Made by a program: the position numbers and the translations under genes. Below, piece after piece: positions 1 to 8,446 of a stretch of 42,687 bases of DNA. Source of the DNA: JBAVVD01 sp049697115. Lineage in GTDB: Bacteria > Acidobacteriota > Aminicenantia > Aminicenantales > UBA4085. The DNA lies in the NCBI GenBank assembly GCA_049697115.1, contig JBAVVD010000068.1, positions 1 to 42,687 of the forward strand. The letters run 5' to 3'. Under the pieces are notes generated by a model. The model saw nothing but the letters and a program-made list of their open reading frames with translations, searched no databases and was not told the DNA's origin. Every line of letters begins with the position of its first letter. Within the stretch, counting starts at the first letter, position 1.

Positions 1-294
1 AAGCGACCATTGAAGGTTTAGCCTTCCCGAGGCGCTCCTGGAGGGCACCCGGCTTGGCCGGGCGGCGAGGATGTCTGAGCTTCTCCCGAAAAAGGGATAT
101 GCATTGGAAAAAATGGGAGCTTTCTCCCATTTTTTGATCTTCTTTTAATGAAAAAATTAATGATGCGAGTTCCGCAGCCGCCTCCAGGAGCGGAGAGGGA
201 ACGGCGTGAAAAACCTGAAGGGGAGCGCAGCCATTCCGGATATCTCTTTTCTCACTCCCACAGAATGGAAGAGAACCATTTCAATTAATAATAT
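1..294. other. Non-coding left edge
   Basis: I see no convincing coding frame here. Bases 48-62 hold a short GC hairpin (CCCGGC-TTG-GCCGGG), which could belong to the 3' end of a structured or coding transcript entering from outside the window, ending at the 108-135 terminator. Bases 150-260 are GC-rich without a recognisable motif. Confidence 0.4.
108..135. terminator. Bidirectional intrinsic terminator
   Basis: A perfect 12-bp inverted repeat (AAAAAATGGGAG / CTCCCATTTTTT) surrounds a 4-base loop. It has an A-run on one side and a T-run on the other, so it can stop transcripts from either direction. It lies downstream of the minus-strand response regulator that ends at 295. It would also end any plus-strand transcript entering from the left edge. 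Confidence 0.75.
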
Positions 295-1662
295 TTAATT
301 TTTGGATTTGAGTTTCCGAAAGAGAGACGTGGGGTGGATGCCGAGAATTTTGGCGGCCTGAGATTTATTATTTTCCGTGTGCGCGAGAACTTTTTCAATA
401 TATTTTTGCTCGAGTTCGTCCAGGGTGAGAAAGGAATTTTTGGGCAGAATTTCTTCCATCCTCTGAGAGGGTGAAAATTTTCTATAATTGCGGATTTCCA
501 GCGGCAGATGGGTCAGTCCAATTTCTTCAGCCGAGTAAAGGGACATAATTCTCTCGATGATATTTTTGAGTTCCCTGACATTTCCCGGCCAGGGATAGTG
601 GCGCATGGCCTGAGCGGCCTCTTGAGAGATGCCCTTGTACGAACGCTTGAGCTCGTGATTGAATTCCTCCATAAAAGACAGTGTCAGCGGCAGGATGTCT
701 TCCGGGCGCTCCTTCAAGGGGGGAAGGTGAATGGGGACGACATTGAGCCTGTAATAAAGGTCTGATCGGAATTCGCCATTCGCCGTGGCTTTGGCCAAGT
801 CTTTGTTTGTGGCCGCAATGACGCGGATATTGATGCGGATTTGTTGACTGCCGCCCAGCCGGATAAAGGTTCCTTCTTCCAGGACCCTCAGCAGCTTGGC
901 CTGGAGATTCAAGGACATGTCTCCGATTTCGTCAAAAAAGACAGTTCCCTCGTCGCCTTTTTCAAGCAGCCCGATTTTTCTCTTCTTGGCGTCCGTGAAG
1001 GCTCCGGCTTCGTATCCGAATAATTCGCTCTCCAGAAGGTTTTCCGGGATAGCCGCACAGTTGATTTCCACCAGGGGCTTTTCGGCCCGGGGGCTGTGGT
1101 AGTGGATGGCTTTGGCCAGGAGTTCTTTGCCCGTGCCGCTCTCTCCGTGAAGGAGGACGGTCGTCTTGTCGGAGGCCGCCACTTTCTGCGCCATCTCCAA
1201 CAGGTCTTTCATTTTTGGGCTTTCGGCGACAATCTTCCCGAAATAATACCGTCCCTTTTCGGACTTCACATGTTCCTGGACTCTGATCCGCAGGGACAGC
1301 GTCTCCAGAGCGCGGCGAATCGTGTTTTTCAGGTCATTGATTTTAAAAGGTTTCAACAGGTAGTCATAGGCTCCCAGTTTCATGGCCTCCACGGCTTTTT
1401 CAAGGATTTCGTAGGCGGTCATCATAATGACGAGGGTTTCTCTTTCCATTTCCTTGATCCGCTTGAGGACCTCGATGCCTGAAATTCCCGGAAGCATCAG
1501 GTCGAGAAGGATCAGATGGGGCTTGTATTTTTCAATGATGGAAAGAGCCGCTTCGCCCGAATCGGCCACATGAATTTCGTAGTCTTCTTTTTCCAGCGTC
1601 TTTTTCAAATTGTTCAGAGTGAGAATTTCGTCGTCGACGATGAGAATGGAATGAATGCTCAA
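295..1662 (-). CDS. Sigma54-dependent response regulator (NtrC/AtoC family)
   Basis: A 455-aa cytoplasmic transcription activator. Residues 1-120 are a receiver domain with acidic pocket D10-D11 and phospho-acceptor D54 (LILLD). The middle is a sigma54 AAA+ domain with Walker A GESGTGKE, the sigma54-contact loop GAFTDA and Walker B VFFDEIGDM. The C-terminus is a Fis-type helix-turn-helix (NNKSQAAKILGIHPTSLFRKL). The start codon is TTG, preceded by a strong GAGGAGG seven bases upstream, and it overlaps the kinase stop codon, so the pair is translationally coupled. The kinase next door is its obvious partner. The target genes cannot be read from the window. The family is certain; the specific regulon is unknown. 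Confidence 0.93.
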   Translation of the reverse strand: MSIHSILIVDDEILTLNNLKKTLEKEDYEIHVADSGEAALSIIEKYKPHLILLDLMLPGISGIEVLKRIKEMERETLVIMMTAYEILEKAVEAMKLGAYDYLLKPFKINDLKNTIRRALETLSLRIRVQEHVKSEKGRYYFGKIVAESPKMKDLLEMAQKVAASDKTTVLLHGESGTGKELLAKAIHYHSPRAEKPLVEINCAAIPENLLESELFGYEAGAFTDAKKRKIGLLEKGDEGTVFFDEIGDMSLNLQAKLLRVLEEGTFIRLGGSQQIRINIRVIAATNKDLAKATANGEFRSDLYYRLNVVPIHLPPLKERPEDILPLTLSFMEEFNHELKRSYKGISQEAAQAMRHYPWPGNVRELKNIIERIMSLYSAEEIGLTHLPLEIRNYRKFSPSQRMEEILPKNSFLTLDELEQKYIEKVLAHTENNKSQAAKILGIHPTSLFRKLKSKN

Positions 1663-3875
1663 GAGATGACCTCCTCATCCTTCAAGAGTTTTTTCCCCTT
1701 TTGCCGGATGGGAAGAAAAATGGAAAAGGTGGTTCCCTGATTGATCCCGCTCCGGCACACAATGTCGCCGCTGTGGTTTTTGATGTAACTCAGACTGATG
1801 CTGAGGCCGAGTCCGGTCCCCTGGCTTTTCTTGGTGGTAAAAAAAGGATGGAAAATCTTTTTCAAATTCTCGGGAGGAATTCCGACACCCGTGTCTGAGA
1901 TGTCGATCTCGATCGTTTCCTGAAATTTCACCTTGGCCGTCTCCACCCGGAGTGTCCCTCCGGCGGGCATGGACTGAGCGGCGTTGATCAGCATATTCGT
2001 TAAAACCTGCCGGATCTGGTTCAGGTCCGCCGTGATCTGGGGCAAAGAAGGGGAAAGCCCTTTGTCCATCTTCACTTTACGGAAGATGGGCTGATGGCTG
2101 AGAAAGGAGAGTGTGTCATCGATGAGCTGATTGATGTTGACCCTTGTAAATTGAGGCGGCGTGGGCCGGGCAAAGTTCAGCAGTCCGCGGATGGTTTCCG
2201 AGATGCGGTAGACATTCTCAAGCACCACATCAATCTCTTCTTTCTCTTTGGAGTCCGGGGCGTCCTCTTTGAGAATTTCCAGATAGGAAGAAATTCCCAG
2301 GAGAGGATTATTGATCTCGTGCGCCGCTCCCAGGGCGAGCTGGCTTAGAGCGGAAAGCTTTTCATATTCCGCCAGTTGTTTCCGGAGCTTTTCTCTTTCG
2401 GTGATGTTTTCAATGAGGAATGTGACGCCGAGGATTTCGCCGCGACTGTTTTCGATGGGGAAGAACGACAGGTTGAAGAATTCCTCCCCCTTCCCGCGGT
2501 CAATCTTCTTCTCGTTGAGATGGTGGAGTCGACCGGTCAGAATGGTGTTTTCAAATGTGACCTCAATATCCCGATCGGTGAGCATGGGAAGGGCCGTAAA
2601 AATATCCTGCCCTTTCTTCAGGTCCTCCAGATTAAAGAGTTCTTTGATTTCTTTATTGGCATGCGTGATCTTTCCGGAGAGGTCCAGTCCGATCACGCCC
2701 AAAGAGATGCTGTCGATCAGGCTGAAAATGTATTCCTCCGATAACCGGAGTTCTTGGGTCAGGCGTTCGCTTTCCTGGACCTTTTTGGTGAGCGCAACAT
2801 TGATCTGGTCGATTTCCTTTGTTTTGGAACGGGCGTTCTCCAAAGCTTTTTGCAGATTCGTTGTGAGTTTGCGGAGGAGGGTCGTCATCCTCCGCGAATA
2901 CAGCCGGGACAGGATCGCCAGCAGGAGAAAAAAAGGAATGAACAGATAGAAAATGATCCGGTTGACTTCTTTCAGAGGGAGGAGGGCTTCCTTGATGTCC
3001 ATCTCGGACACGAGATAGAAATCGGTCTGCGGCATTTTCTTATAGGCGCAGAGGACTTTTTGTCCGCGGTAATCCACGTGCGTCATCACGCCGTTTTCCC
3101 CAGTGTGCGGATTTTTTTCCTTTTCAAAGAACGCTTTGCTGATGAACGGCTTTCCGCCGAGTTTGGTCGGAGAGAGGAGGAATCCTTCGGGACTCGCGAG
3201 AAAGAGCTCGCTGGTTTTCCCGATTCGCATGTCGAAGAGAAGGTTGTAGAAATTCTTGAGGTTCAGCGAGGCGGCGGCAACGCCGATGATCTGGTTCTTC
3301 TGATTGAAGAGGGGATGGGAAAGCATCATGACGGAAAAGTTCAAGATATCCGAATAGAAAATGCCCGAGCTGAAGGACTTTCCGTTCAAGGAAATTTTAA
3401 AATACTCTCGATCGGCGATACTGCCGCGGATGTCCGTGTTTGTGGAGAGAACAATATTTCCCTGTCGGTCCGCGATGCAGAAAAAATCAAACCACTTTTT
3501 TTGTTCAATCAGGGATTCAAAAAAAGGCAGGTAGCCGGAGACGTCCTCGATATTTTCAATGTCCAGATGAGAATAGAATATCAGGTCCATTTCCCTGTCC
3601 TGAAGGAAGGTGTAGATGGTCTTGAGGTTTTCGTCCACGGTATCGGCCAGCCGATTGTAGATTTGGTTCTTGATGAGTGATGATGTCTCATAGTTGACGG
3701 CCAGATAAAGGAGCAGAAAGGGGCTGATAAAAAGAAGGAGCGTGAGAAACGTATTTCGAATAGTCAGTTTTTTGTAATACTGTTCCTCTTTCGATCGGGA
3801 TCCCTGAGATTTAAAAAATTTCATGGCCGTATCCATTGTATCAAAAAAAGGAATTGGATTTAAGAATTGCTTCAA
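1659..3875 (-). CDS. Membrane sensor histidine kinase (Cache-PAS-HisKA)
   Basis: A 738-aa inner-membrane sensor kinase. A membrane helix near residues 48-66 leads into a large extracytoplasmic region of dCache type (about 67-310), then a second helix (about 315-335), a coiled coil, a PAS domain (about 380-490), a HisKA dimerisation helix with the phospho-His in ALGAAHEINNPL, and an HATPase with N box, DTGVGIP and GTGLGL. It should sense a small extracellular ligand and phosphorylate the response regulator encoded immediately downstream. The start is uncertain: the longest frame begins at a TTG with no clear ribosome site, and ATG codons at residues 14 and 18 are alternatives. The gene is divergent from the prenyltransferase gene at 3933. 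Confidence 0.92.
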   Translation of the reverse strand: MKQFLNPIPFFDTMDTAMKFFKSQGSRSKEEQYYKKLTIRNTFLTLLLFISPFLLLYLAVNYETSSLIKNQIYNRLADTVDENLKTIYTFLQDREMDLIFYSHLDIENIEDVSGYLPFFESLIEQKKWFDFFCIADRQGNIVLSTNTDIRGSIADREYFKISLNGKSFSSGIFYSDILNFSVMMLSHPLFNQKNQIIGVAAASLNLKNFYNLLFDMRIGKTSELFLASPEGFLLSPTKLGGKPFISKAFFEKEKNPHTGENGVMTHVDYRGQKVLCAYKKMPQTDFYLVSEMDIKEALLPLKEVNRIIFYLFIPFFLLLAILSRLYSRRMTTLLRKLTTNLQKALENARSKTKEIDQINVALTKKVQESERLTQELRLSEEYIFSLIDSISLGVIGLDLSGKITHANKEIKELFNLEDLKKGQDIFTALPMLTDRDIEVTFENTILTGRLHHLNEKKIDRGKGEEFFNLSFFPIENSRGEILGVTFLIENITEREKLRKQLAEYEKLSALSQLALGAAHEINNPLLGISSYLEILKEDAPDSKEKEEIDVVLENVYRISETIRGLLNFARPTPPQFTRVNINQLIDDTLSFLSHQPIFRKVKMDKGLSPSLPQITADLNQIRQVLTNMLINAAQSMPAGGTLRVETAKVKFQETIEIDISDTGVGIPPENLKKIFHPFFTTKKSQGTGLGLSISLSYIKNHSGDIVCRSGINQGTTFSIFLPIRQKGKKLLKDEEVIS

Positions 3876-3895
3876 AGCCGCATTTTCTATAAAAT
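3867..3895 (+). promoter_or_regulatory. Candidate sigma70 promoter for the prenyltransferase operon
   Basis: TTGCTT (3867-3872) and TAAAAT (3890-3895) are separated by 17 bases, about 38 bases before the plus-strand start codon. The -35 box is a partial match. A second TATAAA lies just downstream, so the exact -10 is uncertain. Confidence 0.4.
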
Positions 3896-3932
3896 ATTCT
3901 TTCTATAAAAAACCAATGATCCCGGTCAAGAA

Positions 3933-4808
3933 ATGAAGGTCCTGGACATCGTCGAATCTCTGCGGCCTTCCCAGTGGGCCAAGAATCTTTTTGTCTTTGC
4001 GGCCTATATTTTCGCCAAAAAATTCTTTGATGTGTCCCTTCTGCTCAAGACCGCAGCGGCCTTTGCTGTATTTTGTATTCTTTCCGGCTCCCTGTATTTG
4101 TGGAATGATGTTTTTGACATCAAGGAGGATCGTCATCATCCGAAGAAATCCCTGAGGCCCATCGCCTCCGGCCGGATCAAGACACATCAGGCGCTCGGCT
4201 TCTTCTTCCTTTTGAGCATCCTTAGCCTTCTGATGGCGTTTGGCCTGAACCGAAACTTTTTTTGGGCCTGTCTGGTTTACTTTGTTCTTCAAACGGCATA
4301 TTCCTTGAAGCTCAAGCACGTCGTTATTCTCGACATTTTTATCATTGCGGCGGGATTTGTCATCCGGGTAGTCGCCGGCGGCCTGGTCATCAAGGTTCCC
4401 ATTTCTTCCTGGCTTCTAATCTGCACCATGCTGTTGGCCCTTTTTCTGGCCATGGGCAAACGGAGACATGAACTCGTGCTCCTGGAAAACAGCGCCTCAG
4501 TCCATCGGCCGATTCTGAAAGAGTACAGCGCCTACCTCCTCGACCAAATGATCAGTGTGGTCACAGCCTCCACTCTCATCGCCTATTGCCTCTATACCAT
4601 ATCAGAAGAGACGATCCAGAAATTCGGAACCCAGAATCTCATTTACACAACACCCTTTGTTCTTTACGGTATTTTCCGCTACCTCTATCTTGTCCATCAG
4701 AAAGGAAAAGGAGGTAGTCCGGAAGAATTGATCCTTACGGATCGGCCGCTTCTCATCGCAATTGTCCTTTGGATCCTGGCTGTGATTGTGATTCTCTATT
4801 ATGTATGA
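3933..4808 (+). CDS. UbiA-family prenyltransferase (decaprenyl-phosphate phosphoribosyltransferase-like)
   Basis: A 291-aa polytopic membrane protein with about eight hydrophobic helices. The conserved Asp-rich loop NDVFDIKEDRHHP followed by LRPIASGRI marks the UbiA family. The closing segment LILTDRPLLIAIVLWIL is typical of the branch that transfers phosphoribose from PRPP to polyprenyl phosphate (the first step to decaprenyl-phospho-arabinose in mycobacteria). In this organism the product and its use are unknown; a lipid-linked sugar for an envelope glycan is a reasonable inference. The stop overlaps the region just before the DUF362 start, so the two are cotranscribed. The ribosome site is weak. 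The family is secure, the substrate less so. Confidence 0.85.
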   Translation: MKVLDIVESLRPSQWAKNLFVFAAYIFAKKFFDVSLLLKTAAAFAVFCILSGSLYLWNDVFDIKEDRHHPKKSLRPIASGRIKTHQALGFFFLLSILSLLMAFGLNRNFFWACLVYFVLQTAYSLKLKHVVILDIFIIAAGFVIRVVAGGLVIKVPISSWLLICTMLLALFLAMGKRRHELVLLENSASVHRPILKEYSAYLLDQMISVVTASTLIAYCLYTISEETIQKFGTQNLIYTTPFVLYGIFRYLYLVHQKGKGGSPEELILTDRPLLIAIVLWILAVIVILYYV

Positions 4809-4815
4809 GGAAAAG

Positions 4816-5895
4816 ATGAAATCCAAAGTGGCTGTCCTGAAGACAACGCCCCGGACTGTTCTTGAGGACTACAAGAAACTAATGCATCTGGCGGACTACC
4901 AGATGTTTCTGCCCAAGGACCGTGATACGGCCCTGAAGATCAATATTTCCTGGCACTTTTTTTATCCCGCTTGTTCCACTCCACCCTGGCAGCTGGAAGG
5001 AGTCATCAAAACTCTGCTCGAGGACGGCTACCGGAAGGATCTGATCCATGCCTGCCACAACCGCACAGTTGTGATCTCAGCGAAAAAGGGGGAGAAAGCC
5101 AACAAGCATCTCCCGGTCGTCCGGAAATACGGGCTGCGCAACATCCATCTCTACGAGAATGAAGAATGGGTGCGGTACGAGCCGAAGGGGAAAATCCGGG
5201 TTCTGGACAAGATCTTCCCCAAGGGCGTCGAGATTCCCAAGAGAATGATCGGGGAAAACATCATCCACCTCCCGACGATGAAAACTCACGTGTTCACGAC
5301 GATGACCGGAGCGATGAAAAATGCCTTTGGCGGACTCCTCCATGAGCGGAGACACTGGACGCATTCCGTGATCCACGAGACACTGGTGGATTTGCTCACC
5401 ATCCAGAAAGAGATTCACTCGGGAATTTTTGCCGTGATGGACGGGACGATCGCCGGAGACGGACCGGGGCCCCGCTGCATGGTTCCTTCGATAAAGAATT
5501 TCATCTTGGCCAGTGCGGATCAGGTGGCCATAGATGCGGTGGCCGCGAAGATGATGGGTTTTGAACCGATGGAACTCGCTTTCATCCGGCTCGCCCATGA
5601 AGCAGGGCTCGGCTGCGGCGACGTCCGCGCCATCGACATCGTCGGCGAGGATATTGCGGAGGTCAATTTTCATTTCCAGAAAGGACGCAACACATTCGCC
5701 AGCCGCGGCCAGAAGCTCATTTACTGGGGTCCGCTGAAGCGTTTTGAAAAACTCCTGCTGCGGTCGCCTCTTGTGCCCTGGTCGTATGTGGCTTCGGTCA
5801 TCTTTCATGACTATTTCTGGCATCCTTTCATTGGCCGGAAGAGGACCGGGCGGATCCTTCAAACGGAATGGGGGAAGCTTTTCCAGCAGTATTGA
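4816..5895 (+). CDS. DUF362 domain-containing protein
   Basis: A protein of about 359 aa, full length for DUF362. Conserved features include HLPTMKTHVFTTMTGAMKNAFGG, the block NFILASADQVAIDAVAA, and the later segment KMMGFEPMELAFIRLAHEAGLG. DUF362 proteins have no firmly established reaction; some carry ferredoxin domains, but no CxxCxxC cluster is present here. I prefer the ATG at 4816, which has GAGG at a normal distance, over the upstream in-frame ATG at 4801, which overlaps the previous gene's end. It is coupled to the UbiA-type gene, so a role linked to the prenyl-phosphate product is possible but unproven. Confidence 0.8.
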   Translation: MKSKVAVLKTTPRTVLEDYKKLMHLADYQMFLPKDRDTALKINISWHFFYPACSTPPWQLEGVIKTLLEDGYRKDLIHACHNRTVVISAKKGEKANKHLPVVRKYGLRNIHLYENEEWVRYEPKGKIRVLDKIFPKGVEIPKRMIGENIIHLPTMKTHVFTTMTGAMKNAFGGLLHERRHWTHSVIHETLVDLLTIQKEIHSGIFAVMDGTIAGDGPGPRCMVPSIKNFILASADQVAIDAVAAKMMGFEPMELAFIRLAHEAGLGCGDVRAIDIVGEDIAEVNFHFQKGRNTFASRGQKLIYWGPLKRFEKLLLRSPLVPWSYVASVIFHDYFWHPFIGRKRTGRILQTEWGKLFQQY

Positions 5896-5934
5896 GTTTT
5901 CCCCTGAATTTCCGGTCCTTAAGATTTGAAAAGT

Positions 5935-6018
5935 GTGAACCGGTCAGTGATGTGACGCGGGAATCACCGAAGCGAGGGGAGTGGCGCAGCCATAGGTCAC
6001 AATAGGAATGGCGTTCAC
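5935..6018. repeat. Nested inverted repeats in the leader of a small secreted-protein gene
   Basis: Outer arms GTGAAC (5935-5940) and GTTCAC (6013-6018) enclose inner arms TGTGAC (5951-5956) and GTCACA (5996-6001). A competing pair, GCCAT/ATGGC (5989-5993/6008-6012), would exclude part of the inner stem. The block sits just upstream of the broken gene at 6049. It could be a folded leader RNA or an intergenic repeat; I recognise no riboswitch consensus. Confidence 0.35.
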
Positions 6019-6048
6019 TGGAGGATCTAAACGAACAAGGAGAATAAG

Positions 6049-6288
6049 ATGAAAACAATTCCGGCCGTTCTCGCGGTATTATTTGTCCTGGCCTCCGGTG
6101 GCTATTCCCAGATGTTTTCGTTTAAAATAACGAAGGAAAATCGGAACATGACGGTTTTCCTGTTGGATGAGCTTTTGGAATATGTTCCCGCTGAAGCCGA
6201 ATAAGAATACACATTTTCAGGAGCCCGCAAGGGAAAGATCGATCTCAGCGGAGTGGTCGGCCTCATCGGGATCAAGATTGGCTTTTAA
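6049..6288 (+). pseudogene. Small secreted protein gene interrupted by an in-frame TAA
   Basis: An ATG with an upstream AAGGAGA begins a 51-codon frame that encodes a clear signal peptide (MKTIPAVLAVLFVLASGGYSQ) and a short mature part. The frame stops at TAA 6202-6204 and then continues open in the same frame for 27 more codons (EYTFSGARKGKIDLSGVVG and onwards) to a second TAA at 6286-6288. The continuation looks protein-like and ends naturally, so the original product was probably about 79 aa and a single base change (GAA or CAA to TAA) broke it. A sequencing error or a genuinely short peptide are alternatives. Function unknown. Confidence 0.55.
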
Positions 6289-6314
6289 ATCCAATCGTCC
6301 GGCGTCCCCGAATT

Positions 6315-7076
6315 TCAATCTTTTGGCGACTGGAAAGCACTCGAATCTTTGAGAAAGCGGAGGCTCTGAGGCTCTTTCTCCAGGTGGTAGATGATAATCC
6401 CCTGGAGCGTTTTCTGAGCGGCCTTGATTTCTTTCGGTGAAAAGGGAAGGGAATCCGTTTGTGAAGGCGGATTTTTTTTGGTCCAGTGGATAAACGTGTT
6501 CAGTTCCGGTCGGGTCTCCTCTTTTTTATCCGGAGCACAGGCGGAGCAGTAGACGCCGTCCTTTTTAGGGGAGAGCCAGCCGGACTCGGCGAGGAGTTTC
6601 CGGCATTTTTTACACCTTCGGAAATCCGGAAGCCATCCGTTGATCTGAAGGAACCAGACCTCAAAATAGCGCGTCAATGAGCTTAAATCCCTTTTGGCTT
6701 TAAGCACCTGGAGGGTTGAGAGAAGGAGGCGGAAGATCAGATCTTCTCTGGCTCTGGAGGGAAAGAATTCCTCGATGAGCTCCGTGAAGTACGCGCAGGT
6801 GAAGGATGTCTTGAGGTCCTTCAGGATCTCAAAAAACGATTCCAGCAAATCACAGTTGCTGACAGTGACTAAGTCTTTCTTTTCCTTTTCGTAAAAGAAA
6901 ATATTCACCAGTGACATGGGCTCCAGACTGCTGCCGAAGCGATTCCCGAATTTTCGGGCTCCTTTGGCGATTCCCTTCATCAGCCCCTTTTCATGGGTGA
7001 GAAAAACAACGATTTTATCCTGATCTCCAATCGGATAGCTGCGGAGAATGATGGCTTCGGCTTGATCAAGAGGCAT
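6315..7076 (-). CDS. recO: DNA repair protein RecO
   Basis: A RecO of normal length (253-258 aa). It has an N-terminal OB fold (AEAIILRSYPIGDQDKIVVFLT), a helical middle, and a zinc site made of CKKC and CSAC in the C-terminal half. RecO helps load RecA onto SSB-coated DNA together with RecR and RecF at gaps. I prefer the ATG at 7076. A TTG at 7091 that overlaps the ntrX stop would add five residues, and neither start has a clear ribosome site. It is the last gene of the rodZ-ntrY-ntrX-recO operon. Confidence 0.9.
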   Translation of the reverse strand: MPLDQAEAIILRSYPIGDQDKIVVFLTHEKGLMKGIAKGARKFGNRFGSSLEPMSLVNIFFYEKEKKDLVTVSNCDLLESFFEILKDLKTSFTCAYFTELIEEFFPSRAREDLIFRLLLSTLQVLKAKRDLSSLTRYFEVWFLQINGWLPDFRRCKKCRKLLAESGWLSPKKDGVYCSACAPDKKEETRPELNTFIHWTKKNPPSQTDSLPFSPKEIKAAQKTLQGIIIYHLEKEPQSLRFLKDSSAFQSPKD

Positions 7077-7087
7077 GTCTGGATACG

Positions 7088-8446
7088 TCAATCAAGAAAT
7101 GTGATATTCAGGGACTTAATTTTTTCGTTGAGACCTTCCTGGCTGATTTTGAGGTCACTGGCCGTTTTGGCGAGGCTCCAGTTATTTTTGATAAGAGCCC
7201 TATGGATATAGTTTTTCTCAAACAGCCGGGAGGCCTGGCCCAGAGGGGTATGGTTGTTAAGTCCCGGCATTTGTTCCTGCTCCCTCGCTTCAACAAGGAG
7301 GGAAAGATGGGACGGCCCGATTTCCTCCTCCTCGACCAGGATCACGAATCTCTCGATGACATTCATGAGTTCGCTGACATTTCCCGGCCAGGAATAATTG
7401 AGAAAGGCCCGTATCGCCTCCGGGTGCATGGTTTTGGATTTCTTTCCGTACTCGGCGGAAAAATATTTCAGAAAGTAATTGATCAATAGGGGAATGTCTT
7501 CGGTCCTCTCCCGCAGGGGTGGAATTGTCAAGGGAATGACATTCAGTTTGAATAATAAATCTTCTTTGAATTTTCCGCGGACAATGAGATCTTTCAGTTT
7601 TTTGCTCGTCGCGGCAATAATTCGAGTATCAAAGCCGACAGTTTCTGTTGAACCTAAAGGCTCAAATTCTTGCTCTTCTATCGCCTTCACGAACTTGGCC
7701 TGTGTTTTAAGGCTCATTTCGCCGATTTCATCAAGAAACAGAGTTCCTCCATCGGCCAGGAGGAGCTTCCCTTTTTTATCTTTACTGGCCGACATGAAGA
7801 ATCCCTTGATGTAGCCGAAGAGCTCGCTCTCGATGAGCTCATCCGGAACGGCCGCACAATTGATTTCGATGAACCGTTTGTCTTTCCGGCGGCTCTGCTG
7901 GTGGATCAGGTGGGCGATGAGATCCTTGCCGGTCCCGTTTTCTCCAAAGAGAAGGATGCGGCCGTTGGTGGGAGCGGCTGTTTTGATATCTTTCCGCAGT
8001 TTTTGAAATAAGGGACTTTTTCCCACCAGATGGTACCGCGCCTTTATTTTTTCCCGGAGCTGGATGTTTTCCTCCTCCAGCTTCGCCTGCCGCAGGGCAT
8101 TCTTCGCCGTGACCACGACTTTCTCTAAAGAGAGCGGCTTTTCAAGGAAGTCAAAAGCGCCGAATTTCGTGGCTTTTACGGCCGTCTCGATTGTGCCGTG
8201 GCCGGAAATGACCACGACCTGAGGACGGTCTTCCATCTGCTGGACCTGTTCGAGGACTTCCAGCCCGCTCATTTCCGGCAGCCAGATGTCCAGGAGGATG
8301 AGGCCGAAATTCTGATTTTTCAGGAGTTGAAGACCTCCCTCTCCCGTTTCTGCGGTTTGGACGGAATATCCTTCGTCCTCCAGTATTCCCTGCAGGGAAG
8401 AGCGGATGCTGACTTCGTCGTCTATGACTAGAATTTTGTCTTTCAT
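7088..8446 (-). CDS. ntrX: NtrX-like response regulator with altered sigma54 loop
   Basis: A 452-aa NtrC-family regulator: receiver domain (D9-D10, phospho-acceptor D53, K in FLEKP), AAA+ domain with Walker A FGENGTGKD and Walker B LFLDEIGEM, and a C-terminal Fis-like helix (WSLAKTASDLKISQEGLNEKI). The loop that contacts sigma54, GAFTGA in active family members, reads GFFMSA here. Loss of this motif in other family members is associated with regulation that does not depend on sigma54, so this protein may act on ordinary promoters or as a repressor (inference). It shares one base (TAATG) with the ntrY stop, as expected for a coupled kinase-regulator pair. Confidence 0.9.
   Translation of the reverse strand: MKDKILVIDDEVSIRSSLQGILEDEGYSVQTAETGEGGLQLLKNQNFGLILLDIWLPEMSGLEVLEQVQQMEDRPQVVVISGHGTIETAVKATKFGAFDFLEKPLSLEKVVVTAKNALRQAKLEEENIQLREKIKARYHLVGKSPLFQKLRKDIKTAAPTNGRILLFGENGTGKDLIAHLIHQQSRRKDKRFIEINCAAVPDELIESELFGYIKGFFMSASKDKKGKLLLADGGTLFLDEIGEMSLKTQAKFVKAIEEQEFEPLGSTETVGFDTRIIAATSKKLKDLIVRGKFKEDLLFKLNVIPLTIPPLRERTEDIPLLINYFLKYFSAEYGKKSKTMHPEAIRAFLNYSWPGNVSELMNVIERFVILVEEEEIGPSHLSLLVEAREQEQMPGLNNHTPLGQASRLFEKNYIHRALIKNNWSLAKTASDLKISQEGLNEKIKSLNITFLD

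Noticed and set aside
1..107. Possible tmRNA, RNase P, SRP or 6S RNA 3' end before the terminator
   Set aside because: None of the hallmark sequences of these RNAs is present; only a short hairpin is visible.
5077..5862. A long minus-strand frame (261 codons) opposite the DUF362 gene
   Set aside because: It is a complement of the GC-rich DUF362 coding sequence, has no ribosome site, and lacks any recognisable domain.
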